From: Nitrososphaerales archaeon TH526 | GTDB taxonomy: Archaea > Thermoproteota > Nitrososphaeria > Nitrososphaerales > Nitrososphaeraceae | Direction: 5' to 3' | NCBI GenBank assembly: GCA_014523665.1 | Contig: JAATVR010000177.1 | Location: 1-5,621 of the forward strand | Length of the DNA: 5,621 nt | In this document: positions 1 through 5,079 of the stretch, one piece after another | Position numbering within the stretch: the first letter of the stretch is position 1 | How the letters are laid out: every line of letters starts with the position of its first letter | Translations under genes and position numbers: made by a program | Notes under the pieces: generated by a model | The model's input: only the letters and a program-made list of their open reading frames with translations | Databases searched by the model: none | Told to the model about the DNA's origin: nothing

Positions 1-2
1 CA

Positions 3-608
3 TTGGACAATGTTCAGATTTCTGGTGATCTGTCTGGAATAAATTTGAGAAATGCTAGTCTCTACAATGCTGATCTGAGAAATTCCAATCTTTCAAACGC
101 TGTTCTAAAAGACGCGTACGTGAGTGATGCTGATCTAACGGATACACTTTTTCCTGGTGCCGATTTAACTAATGCTAATTTTAGCTACGCTGTTCTAGCC
201 AACGCTGATCTTCGCCACGCTAATCTAACTAACGCTGACCTTGTCGATACCGATCTACAGGACACCGATTTTAGCCATGCTAATCTAACTCACGCTAACC
301 TTGGATATGCAGATTTAACAGATGCTGATCTATTGAGTGCTGATTTAACAGATGCTGATCTATTGAGCGCCGATCTGACCCATGCGATTTTAGGGCACTC
401 CAAACTAATAAATGCTAATCTTAATTTTGTCGACTTGACCAAGGCTGATTTACGCAGTTCAAATCTAACAAATGCTACTCTCCATCTTACCGTGCTCAGT
501 GATTCTTTATTTGATTGTAGCAGTCTAAGAACTACTAATGTTACTATCAATAGGAGTCAGATACACATCATTGATTCAAATCTAAATGAAGTCTCTAGTT
601 GCGATTAG
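3..608 (+). CDS. Pentapeptide-repeat protein (possibly 5'-truncated by window edge)
   Basis: The frame is an almost uninterrupted run of about 35 pentapeptides in one register, from residue 6 to about 180, with Leu, Phe or Val closing every five residues and Ala, Ser or Thr usually two places before it (for example ANADL, RHANL, TNADL). Such A(D/N)LXX repeats are known to fold into a right-handed square beta-helix with four pentads per turn, so this protein would make nearly nine turns. Some family members mimic DNA and protect gyrase, but most have no known function and nothing here points to one. The last 20 residues leave the pattern and probably cap the helix. No signal peptide or membrane segment is visible. 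The only start in the window is TTG at position 3, right at the edge, with no upstream sequence to judge it, so the true N-terminus may lie outside. Confidence 0.85.
   Translation: MDNVQISGDLSGINLRNASLYNADLRNSNLSNAVLKDAYVSDADLTDTLFPGADLTNANFSYAVLANADLRHANLTNADLVDTDLQDTDFSHANLTHANLGYADLTDADLLSADLTDADLLSADLTHAILGHSKLINANLNFVDLTKADLRSSNLTNATLHLTVLSDSLFDCSSLRTTNVTINRSQIHIIDSNLNEVSSCD
312..371 (+). repeat. Recent 30-bp tandem duplication inside the pentapeptide-repeat gene
   Basis: Two adjacent 30-bp units (312-341 and 342-371) each encode six-codon-plus blocks reading DLTDADLLSA. Their first 26 bp (312-337 and 342-367) are identical, while the other pentads in the gene differ freely at synonymous sites. 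Two pentapeptides, or half a helical turn, have therefore been added by a recent in-frame duplication. This is the normal way such helices lengthen. Confidence 0.85.
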
Positions 609-734
609 AAATTGTATTTGAGCTTAAGAATTATTTGAATGGGTTCTAAATTATATCAAATTAGTCCGATCCCAACGAACTCTGATTAATGATCATCATG
701 TCATCGTGTCTTTAAGTTGAATATTGAGTACAAG

Positions 735-814
735 TATGGGACCAAAATTAATGTCAAATTTGGTTCATAAACCACTGGCCCCAAACCAAAGTTGGTGCTT
801 TATTAGGTCCCATA
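735..814. repeat. Intergenic inverted-repeat element, copy A
   Basis: The ends TATGGGACC (735-743) and GGTCCCATA (806-814) are a perfect 9-bp inverted repeat about 60 nt apart. Nested pairs such as TTTGGTT (759-765) against AACCAAA (784-790) offer further pairing. Positions 740-798 align without gaps to 5096-5154, with 43 of 59 bases identical, so this is a homologous, dispersed element. It could be a non-autonomous mobile repeat or a structured RNA; the sequence does not decide between them. Confidence 0.6.
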
Positions 815-1055
815 GTTCTGAATTATATAGGAATTAATCATGAACAACTTGAACGCTGGTGCTGAAGCAATAATATTAAAGGATGAAAATCAAGTATTGA
901 CCCCATACATCATGCTCAATGAGATCGGAACTATTTGGTGCGCTTAGGTTATCAATGCAGTTTTGGCATGGTTGTACATTATAGATCCGATATGCGATTA
1001 GGTCTTTTCCTAATTCGATAAATTGTCTGATATCTATCTACTAGTACTCATATGC

Positions 1056-1066
1056 ATTATATTTAT
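1056..1066 (+). promoter_or_regulatory. TATA-like box for the winged-helix gene
   Basis: The stretch ATTATATTTAT is a good archaeal TATA-box candidate. Transcription starting about 25 nt downstream would begin near 1085-1090, after the TTG at 1023 but before the ATG at 1101. This is the main reason for preferring the ATG start. A weak GGTG at 1087-1090 lies upstream of that ATG. Confidence 0.45.
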
Positions 1067-1100
1067 CAATCGAAGTCACCTAAACTGGTGCAAAGTTAAA

Positions 1101-1637
1101 ATGCATTCCGGAAATCAGAAAATGAATAGCAGCCTCCTAGAGAAAGGTGACGCCAATAAATGTGTTATATCGTGTCCAGATGGTCTTTCAGGGGCGAAGG
1201 TTCTTAATGCTATTGCAGACGACAAGTCTTGGATTCTGTTTAGTACTATTGCAGTATCGTCAGATTCAAATGGACAACAATCCGGAGATGGGAGTCAGAT
1301 CCTTATATCAAAGTTAAATTTAACACGTAAACAATACTACCAACGTATCAATCGTTTAATGTCTTTGGGCCTCATCAATAAGAAAAATGGAAGATACAGT
1401 CTTTCCTCATTTGGAAGGATACTCTATCAAATCCAGAAAACAATAGAAACTGCAATCCAGAATCGATGGAGACTTACAGCACTTGATTCATTGGAGTCTT
1501 CGTCTAGTGGAGAAGGAATGCCTGCCGAAAATAAAATCAAGATTATCAACGCCTTGCTAGGAGATCATGACGAGATCAAGAATATGCTTCTATGCCACTG
1601 TCAAAGCCGAAAAGATGAATATTTGTTAGACATATAG
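1101..1637 (+). CDS. Winged-helix DNA-binding protein, thaumarchaeal type
   Basis: The 178-residue product carries a winged helix-turn-helix at about residues 31-112. A first helix (VLNAIADDKSWILFSTIA) is followed by a helix-turn-helix (ILISKLNLTRKQYYQRINRL) and a beta wing (NKKNGRYSLSSFG). A long amphipathic helix (LYQIQKTIETAIQNRW) probably serves for dimerisation. I recognise this arrangement as a regulator type common in Thaumarchaeota, often as many paralogues, whose targets are mostly unknown. The frame is open back to a TTG at 1023, but that N-terminal extension is hydrophobic and would start upstream of the TATA-like box, so ATG 1101 is preferred; ATG 1122 is also possible. The stop lies 12 nt before the terminase remnant in the same frame. 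Function as a transcriptional regulator is inferred from the fold. Confidence 0.8.
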   Translation: MHSGNQKMNSSLLEKGDANKCVISCPDGLSGAKVLNAIADDKSWILFSTIAVSSDSNGQQSGDGSQILISKLNLTRKQYYQRINRLMSLGLINKKNGRYSLSSFGRILYQIQKTIETAIQNRWRLTALDSLESSSSGEGMPAENKIKIINALLGDHDEIKNMLLCHCQSRKDEYLLDI

Positions 1638-1649
1638 TTAATCGTTTGA

Positions 1650-2255
1650 TTGGAATTACAATCTAAAGTATCCAGGTCTCATGGGGGATACACTCAGAAG
1701 TCCGCAGGCCTATACCCAGGATTTTGTTCTTCCGACTTTGATGTCTGTATCACTGAGTTGGTTGATGGCATGGTCAATGTGTTGCATGCAGAAGAGTACC
1801 CAAGGTCTGACTTTAATGAGATGATAAAGACAACTGTTAACCTGCTTGATAAGTATGACATTAGGTTTGATAACTCATGCCGCATCTTTGTTGATGCTGC
1901 TAATCCATCATTCATATCAACACTAAAGCAGGCAGTGAATGAAGACTCCGATTATGTTAAACAAATAGCATACTACAAAAAGAACTTTCCATCAGTCTAT
2001 GATTTGCAGTTCCTTCAACAGAATATGTTTGTCATTCCAGTGCCATTCTCAAAAGAACATAAGGCATTGTTAGCACACTGCAAAGAACTTTTAGAGTATC
2101 AAAATGGCATGGTAGCTATTCATCCTAAATTTACAAAGTTAATTACATCACTTAGGACTGCAGTAGAGAAAGGTGACGGCTCCCTGGATAAAGAGGCTAC
2201 GTCATTTGATGATTGCTTTGATTCTTTCAGACTTAGTCTTATGTTCTGGCATTAG
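1650..2255 (+). pseudogene. N-terminally truncated terminase large subunit-like protein (nuclease domain remnant)
   Basis: The 201-codon frame resembles the C-terminal RNase H-like nuclease half of a phage-type terminase large subunit, which cuts concatemeric DNA during packaging. Landmarks are a GxxPG motif (GLYPGF, residues 20-25), a strand ending in Asp (RIFVDAANPSF, 78-88), the segment VPFSKEHKALLAHCKELLE (131-149) and an acidic C-terminus (DKEATSFDDCFDSFRLSL, 180-197). The whole ATPase half, with Walker A and B, is missing. The frame is closed upstream by TGA at 1647-1649 and begins only with a TTG that has no ribosome-binding site. In the homologues I recall, the first motif reads GIDPG; here Tyr replaces the metal-binding Asp, and nearby Gly positions read Cys and Asp. 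It is best read as a non-functional provirus or mobile-element fragment that is still open by recency or chance. The family call is by eye. Confidence 0.65.
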
Positions 2256-2279
2256 TTTCTATTACTGTTAGTTAGTTAG

Positions 2280-2290
2280 TTTTTATATTT
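2280..2290 (+). promoter_or_regulatory. TATA-like box for the ABM gene
   Basis: TTTTTATATTT lies about 24 nt, centre to start, before the ATG at 2309. That is the spacing expected for archaeal leaderless transcription, and there is no Shine-Dalgarno sequence before the ATG. It is preceded by three tandem GTTA-type units (about 2267-2280). Confidence 0.6.
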
Positions 2291-2308
2291 AGAACCAAGA
2301 AATCAGTT

Positions 2309-2677
2309 ATGGTAAAAATCGTTGAATCTGACAACAAGGTACCGCTTAGTGCACAGTTGGAAGAAGATGTTGGGCTGGTAATTTTGATGAATAAATTTAA
2401 TGTAGGCCCAGATGAGGTCGATGAGTTCCTAAAGGTCTTTGAAGAAACTACCAAGTACTTTAAGCAGCAACCTGGATTTATTTCCGCACAACTGCATAGG
2501 GGTATTGCCGGCAGTACCACCTTCTTTAATTATGTAATCTGGGAATCAGCAGCACAATTTAAGCGTGCATTTGATAACCCCGATTTTAAGTCAAATATGG
2601 CCAATACTCTTCCCACTACCGTGATGTCTCCTCATCTATACAAGAAGGTTGCAATACCAGGGATTTGTGTTGAATGA
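2309..2677 (+). CDS. Antibiotic biosynthesis monooxygenase (ABM) domain protein
   Basis: The 122-residue protein has the pattern of a single ABM ferredoxin-like domain. A first strand (VGLVILMNKFNV, residues 21-32) is followed by a helix (VDEFLKVFEETTKYFKQQ), then PGFISAQLHRG (55-65) and a strand with FFNYVIWES (72-80). A second helix holds FKRAFDNPDF and the C-terminus reads SPHLYKKVAIPG. Members are small dimeric, usually cofactor-free proteins that include quinol monooxygenases and haem-degrading enzymes; the substrate cannot be read from this sequence. No signal peptide is seen, so it should be cytoplasmic. The ATG fits a leaderless promoter. It lies between two copies of the 11-mer TCTGGCATTAG (2245-2255 and 2704-2714), the first of which is the end of the terminase remnant, so its position may reflect insertion or rearrangement. 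Confidence 0.88.
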   Translation: MVKIVESDNKVPLSAQLEEDVGLVILMNKFNVGPDEVDEFLKVFEETTKYFKQQPGFISAQLHRGIAGSTTFFNYVIWESAAQFKRAFDNPDFKSNMANTLPTTVMSPHLYKKVAIPGICVE

Positions 2678-2885
2678 ATGAATCCAAGCGAGCAATATGA
2701 CGGTCTGGCATTAGGTTTGTCAACATCTATATTTACATAATAAAAAAACACATAGATATGCTCAAGTCTATTATTTTGATACACCTACCCAAATCTTAGT
2801 TGATCCTGGTGACATAATGGCTTCGTTAGCGTTAATCGTACGCATTACTATCTTTATTGTAGACCAGTTATTGGTAAAGAAGCCT
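2678..2885. other. Gap after the ABM gene, probably gene debris
   Basis: No intact gene is visible. One frame is open from 2715 to 2912 and ends with the terminase-like codons described separately. Within it, ATG 2817 would give 31 residues (starting MASLALIVRI, hydrophobic). The 11-mer TCTGGCATTAG recurs at 2704-2714, and an A7 run at 2742-2748 gives a T-rich stretch on the minus strand. The upstream part of the open frame does not resemble the terminase or anything else I recognise. Confidence 0.5.
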
Positions 2886-2912
2886 AGATTGTCACTTATG
2901 TTTTGGCATTAG
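2886..2912 (+). pseudogene. Second terminase 3'-end remnant (nine codons)
   Basis: These codons read RLSLMFWH followed by TAG, exactly the last eight residues and stop of the terminase fragment at 2229-2255. The DNA is identical at 21 of 27 positions, and all six differences are synonymous (Leu CTT/TTG, Ser AGT/TCA, Phe TTC/TTT). It is therefore a remnant of a paralogous terminase gene and not a recent copy of the neighbour. The sequence immediately upstream no longer matches. Confidence 0.6.
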
Positions 2913-2946
2913 TCACCAAATGTCTGAGGATGTAAATAGAAAAAAT

Positions 2947-2992
2947 AGGCCAGTGTATCATTTCATTCCTCTCGTCGAAAATACTCTGGCCT
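2947..2992. terminator. Hairpin with T-runs on both strands, possible bidirectional terminator
   Basis: AGGCCAGTGTA (2947-2957) pairs with TACTCTGGCCT (2982-2992) at 10 of 11 positions around a 24-nt loop. On the plus strand it is followed by a run of T; on the minus strand the stem runs into TATTTTTTC. It lies about 30 nt beyond the stop of the minus-strand membrane-protein gene and could end its transcript. Archaeal termination depends mainly on the T-run, so the stem may be incidental. Confidence 0.4.
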
Positions 2993-3023
2993 TTTTCCTC
3001 TTCTTGTGGTTCCTGATTATTTA

Positions 3024-3257
3024 TTACCTGATACCAACTATGGAAGGAAGGATATTGGATATGTCTAGGTTGCCTATCGTCAAGTGTGGGATGCAACTGC
3101 TACATAGACCGCCCGTTGCTGCTGCTTCCTGAGTGCCGAACATTCCTAGCACTACAGAGACTATTGCAACCAGTGCGAGGCTAAGGAATATCACATATCC
3201 CGGATGTGCTGCTATGGAGTGAACCAGTTTTTGACTTTTGCTCATTGTTCTGGTCAT
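3024..3257 (-). CDS. Small single-pass membrane protein
   Basis: The 77-residue frame has a basic N-terminus (MTRTMSKSQKLVHS), one transmembrane helix at about residues 21-41 (YVIFLSLALVAIVSVVLGMFG) and a short tail containing CSSC (residues 52-55) that would face outward. The family is not recognised and no function is proposed; CxxC can be a disulphide or metal site. A TATA-like sequence on the same strand (plus coordinates 3281-3288) lies about 27 nt before the ATG, as expected for a leaderless archaeal gene, and a T-rich hairpin lies beyond the stop. An alternative ATG is at residue 5. This promoter, the terminator and the clean hydrophobic profile favour it over the plus-strand frame 2920-3132, which overlaps it. 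Confidence 0.5.
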   Translation of the reverse strand: MTRTMSKSQKLVHSIAAHPGYVIFLSLALVAIVSVVLGMFGTQEAAATGGLCSSCIPHLTIGNLDISNILPSIVGIR

Positions 3258-3279
3258 TATTAAATGGCAGTTTTTCTTT

Positions 3280-3289
3280 CATATACCTG
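3280..3289 (-). promoter_or_regulatory. TATA-like box for the minus-strand membrane protein
   Basis: Read on the minus strand this is GTATATGAA, about 27 nt upstream of the ATG at 3257-3255. No Shine-Dalgarno sequence follows, so leaderless transcription is inferred. Confidence 0.4.
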
Positions 3290-3327
3290 CGTAGACCAAA
3301 ATGATGAAACATAATAACCGCCGATTA

Positions 3328-3346
3328 ACTAAACTCTCAGTTTAGT
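3328..3346. repeat. Perfect 8-bp inverted repeat, possible operator
   Basis: ACTAAACT (3328-3335) and AGTTTAGT (3339-3346) are exact inverted repeats separated by CTC. The 19-bp dyad lies about 70 bp upstream of the minus-strand gene and just before an AT-rich AATATTTATT (3361-3370). It has the size and symmetry of a dimeric regulator's site, but could also be a short RNA hairpin. Confidence 0.4.
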
Positions 3347-3400
3347 CTTAGAGGATATGCAATATTTATTCTAAAGAAGATCTGAGTATGGAAAAACCCT

Positions 3401-3420
3401 TAGCGCCAACTTAGGCGTTA
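3401..3420. repeat. Short hairpin
   Basis: TAGCGCC (3401-3407) pairs with GGCGTTA (3414-3420), with one G-T wobble, around a 6-nt loop. It is GC-rich against an AT-rich background. No T-run follows, so it is not a good terminator. Its role is unknown. Confidence 0.35.
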
Positions 3421-3481
3421 CATAAATAATTCTCAAAATTCATTGGAGGTAGGGGCCCCTGATTTTAGTAGGCTCTTCTCG

Positions 3482-3489
3482 TTATAAAG
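3482..3489 (+). promoter_or_regulatory. TATA-like box upstream of the Cys-rich frame
   Basis: TTATAAAG lies about 40 nt before the ATG at 3526. A transcript starting 25 nt downstream would have a leader of about 15 nt that includes GGGGT (3517-3521), a weak ribosome-binding site. Confidence 0.3.
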
Positions 3490-3525
3490 GTCGTCTGTTT
3501 GCCTAGTACTCGATATGGGGTACGC

Positions 3526-3651
3526 ATGGTAAAGAATAGACTGGGAATAGTGAAGTCATTGACATGCCTAACAAACGCACATTTTCAATGCAATGGTAAG
3601 AATTGTGGCTGTCAATGTCATCTCTATTGTCGTTGTAATACTACAATATAG
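3526..3651 (+). CDS. Candidate 41-residue Cys-rich (zinc-binding-like) protein
   Basis: The short frame encodes a basic N-terminal half (MVKNRLGIVKSL) and a strikingly Cys/His-rich C-terminal half: HFQCNGKNCGCQCHLYCRC, with six Cys and two His in 19 residues plus one more Cys at position 14. Such spacing is typical of small metal-binding peptides, and Thaumarchaeota carry many tiny proteins with clustered CxC and CH motifs, but I do not recognise a family. GGGGT lies five bases before the ATG and a TATA-like box about 40 nt before it. The frame is short enough to occur by chance; the Cys density is the main argument for it. Confidence 0.4.
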   Translation: MVKNRLGIVKSLTCLTNAHFQCNGKNCGCQCHLYCRCNTTI

Positions 3652-3800
3652 CCTAATCTTCTAGTATGTTATACCATTTCTAAAATAGATATTAACTTTC
3701 AAAATTTCATATTATTTTGTTAGGTTATTCATAGAAGGAGAAGTGAGTCAGGATAGTCTGTAATCAATCTGTTCTTTGTCATTCAACATTCAAGAACTGT
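3652..3800. other. AT-rich leader region of the Excalibur gene
   Basis: This holds an AT-rich stretch with a TATA-like ATATTATTTT (3710-3719) and a purine-rich GAAGGAG (3734-3740). Both point to a start near GTG 3743, yet that GTG is out of frame with the gene downstream and reads into TAA at 3761-3763 after six codons. Confidence 0.4.
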
Positions 3801-4616
3801 TTGATTGCTGTTTTGTTAGTATTTACTCTCCTGTTACAAATGAGTCTACTTGATAGCAGGGTGGGCATTCAGACGCCAATGATCCCAAGGATACTAGCAC
3901 AAACAGCAGTAGCACCTTCAATCTATGATCCTCTTGCTAATACTCCATTCTCGCTTGGCTCATCATTTGGGTTACAACAGCAACAACAACAGATCTCGCC
4001 ATGGTTTCCTTCTATTCCGGCTATAGCATGTGGAGCAGGTCTATTTTCATTTAACATTGAAGGACTTCCAGATAAAGCCGTAAACATTCCTATCAATGAT
4101 GAAGAGTTAATGGCTTTGCAAATCCAATTTGATAAGGATAACCGAGGTTTGTTCTTTACCAGCGGTGATGATGTATCTGGAAAAATCCTTGTTGGGAAAG
4201 ACAATATCAAGACCAATCAAGGAGACGACTTTGATGTAAAGAATCTGTTCAATAATTGTAGAACGCTTGCTTTCAGTTCCACTGGTGATGTCAAAATAAA
4301 GACACCCCTCCCCGCCACTCCTGCTTCTGATAAGGCTAATACCATCATCCTTCCGTCTCCTTTTTCAGGAAACAATATTTACAACCCTTATGGTTCCTAC
4401 TATCCTACCCTAACACCAGGTTATCCTTATTCCTACCAGTCATCGCCAAGCGGGATCTGCAGCCCTTCGTATCCAGATGTATGTATACCACCTCCTCCTC
4501 CAGACTTAGATTGTTTTGTTGATATTCAATTAACGAACTTTAGAGTCCTTCCCCCAGACCCGCATGATTTCGACCGTAATAGGAACGGTATTGGATGTGA
4601 AATTAATGAAGGCTGA
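3801..4616 (+). CDS. Secreted protein with C-terminal Excalibur-type calcium-binding motif
   Basis: The 271-residue product begins with a hydrophobic export segment (about residues 2-17). A linker with six consecutive Gln (59-64) leads into a compact region of about 95 residues with two Cys (77 and 153) that I do not recognise (ACGAGLFSFNIEGLPD to STGDVKIK). A Pro/Tyr/Ser-rich spacer (185-216) follows. The end, about 218-268, is Excalibur-like: SPSYPDVCIPPPPPDLDC, FRVLPPDPH and DFDRNRNGIGCE, with Cys 220, 228, 238 and 266. Excalibur domains bind calcium through a DxDxDG loop; here two Asp are replaced by Asn and the intervening Gly by Arg, so binding may be weaker. The TTG start at 3801 is doubtful: the frame is open back to 3747 and the extension supplies a Lys (STFKNCLIAVLL) expected before an export helix. 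The role at the cell surface is unknown. Confidence 0.8.
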   Translation: MIAVLLVFTLLLQMSLLDSRVGIQTPMIPRILAQTAVAPSIYDPLANTPFSLGSSFGLQQQQQQISPWFPSIPAIACGAGLFSFNIEGLPDKAVNIPINDEELMALQIQFDKDNRGLFFTSGDDVSGKILVGKDNIKTNQGDDFDVKNLFNNCRTLAFSSTGDVKIKTPLPATPASDKANTIILPSPFSGNNIYNPYGSYYPTLTPGYPYSYQSSPSGICSPSYPDVCIPPPPPDLDCFVDIQLTNFRVLPPDPHDFDRNRNGIGCEINEG

Positions 4617-4640
4617 TCTCGCAGTATGCCATCTAATGAA

Positions 4641-4649
4641 AATATATGA
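4641..4649 (+). promoter_or_regulatory. TATA-like box before the 4677 frame
   Basis: AATATATGA is centred about 32 nt before the ATG at 4677, which is compatible with a very short leader. The weak complementary pair CCATC/GATGG flanks it (4629-4633 and 4648-4652). Confidence 0.3.
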
Positions 4650-4676
4650 TGGTAGATTGTCACGTTACTAGTTAGC

Positions 4677-4916
4677 ATGTATCACTTACTCCCTCGTAAT
4701 ATCGCTTGCGATATAGGACTGTTCGGGTGTTTCCCTGGACAAAAATCCGTTATTATAAGGAAATCCTTGCTATACTGTATATTATTACTAGTCATTCATT
4801 CCATTGTTAGTTGTATATGTATGGAGAAAACTAATAATATAAATAGTTGTGATAGCCGTGTTCATGCATATAAAAATGGTAAGGAGCAATCTAAGGAAGA
4901 AGCCGGAGTTTACTAA
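4677..4916 (+). CDS. Doubtful small membrane protein or lipoprotein
   Basis: The 79-residue frame has one strong hydrophobic segment (SLLYCILLLVIHSIVSC, residues 30-46) preceded by IIRKS and followed by a hydrophilic, charged tail (EKTNNINSCDS, KNGKEQSKEEAG). The end of the segment, SIVSC, fits a lipobox, so Cys46 could be lipidated, with the tail outside the membrane. Against it, the 25 residues before the basic stretch are odd for a signal peptide (LFGCFPGQ), no alternative start fits better, and the codon pattern is not distinctive. A TATA-like box at suitable spacing gives modest support. The family is not recognised. Confidence 0.35.
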   Translation: MYHLLPRNIACDIGLFGCFPGQKSVIIRKSLLYCILLLVIHSIVSCICMEKTNNINSCDSRVHAYKNGKEQSKEEAGVY

Positions 4917-5079
4917 TAATGGATGCGTTAAGATCAAGTTTTACAACCTTTTCTACCAACTCCTAACCGTTTAAGGAGGACATGTTAATATCAACAAGCC
5001 GGCTATAACTGAAATAGAAATTATCGGTTGACATAGAATGACTACAACATAATTCTATAAACTGATTTCATTTTTGAAT

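Larger units (their letters stand above)
609..1100. other. Long stretch without a convincing gene
   Basis: About 490 nt separate the pentapeptide gene from the chosen start of the winged-helix gene. It holds the inverted-repeat element at 735-814, a TTAGTCCGA motif at 661-669 that recurs at 5087-5095, and the TATA-like box near 1056-1066. The best small frame runs from ATG 840 to TAG 947 (35 residues, starting MNNLNAGAEA). It has no recognisable motif and no ribosome-binding site, and the same frame stays open for 17 codons after its stop. It may be a decayed gene or chance. No tRNA or rRNA is visible. Confidence 0.6.
3258..3525. other. Non-coding region with several small dyads
   Basis: No coding frame of note is visible between the minus-strand gene and the Cys-rich frame. 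The region contains the minus-strand promoter, the dyad at 3328-3346, a hairpin at 3401-3420, a perfect GGAGGT at 3445-3450 with no start codon at useful distance, the palindrome AGGGGCCCCT at 3451-3460, and a TATA-like TTATAAAG at 3482-3489. A small RNA gene here is possible but not demonstrated. Confidence 0.5.

Noticed and set aside
840..947. 35-residue frame starting MNNLNAGAEA
   Set aside because: No motif, ribosome-binding site or suitably spaced TATA box. It may be debris, so it is only mentioned in the gap entry.
1023..1100. TTG-initiated N-terminal extension of the winged-helix protein
   Set aside because: It is a hydrophobic stretch (LLVLICIIFI) unlike the family, and the TATA-like box at 1056-1066 would lie inside it.
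2920..3132. Plus-strand 70-residue frame with a hydrophobic segment (starting MSEDVNRKNR)
   Set aside because: Half of it is antisense to the better-supported minus-strand membrane protein, a terminator-like hairpin lies inside it, and no clear promoter or ribosome-binding site precedes it. Its hydrophobic stretch makes it not impossible.
3451..3460. AGGGGCCCCT palindrome next to GGAGGT
   Set aside because: It resembles the GGGCCC of copy B, but the flanking sequence does not align convincingly to either element copy, so it is not called a third copy.
4982..5008. Eight-codon frame MLISTSRL after a perfect AAGGAGGA
   Set aside because: The spacing to ATG is too short for normal initiation and the peptide is tiny. 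A leader peptide cannot be excluded, but nothing downstream is suitably placed.
5028..5061. Bacterial-looking promoter (TTGACA followed by TATAAA)
   Set aside because: The spacing is about 22 bp, too long, and the other signals in the window are archaeal.
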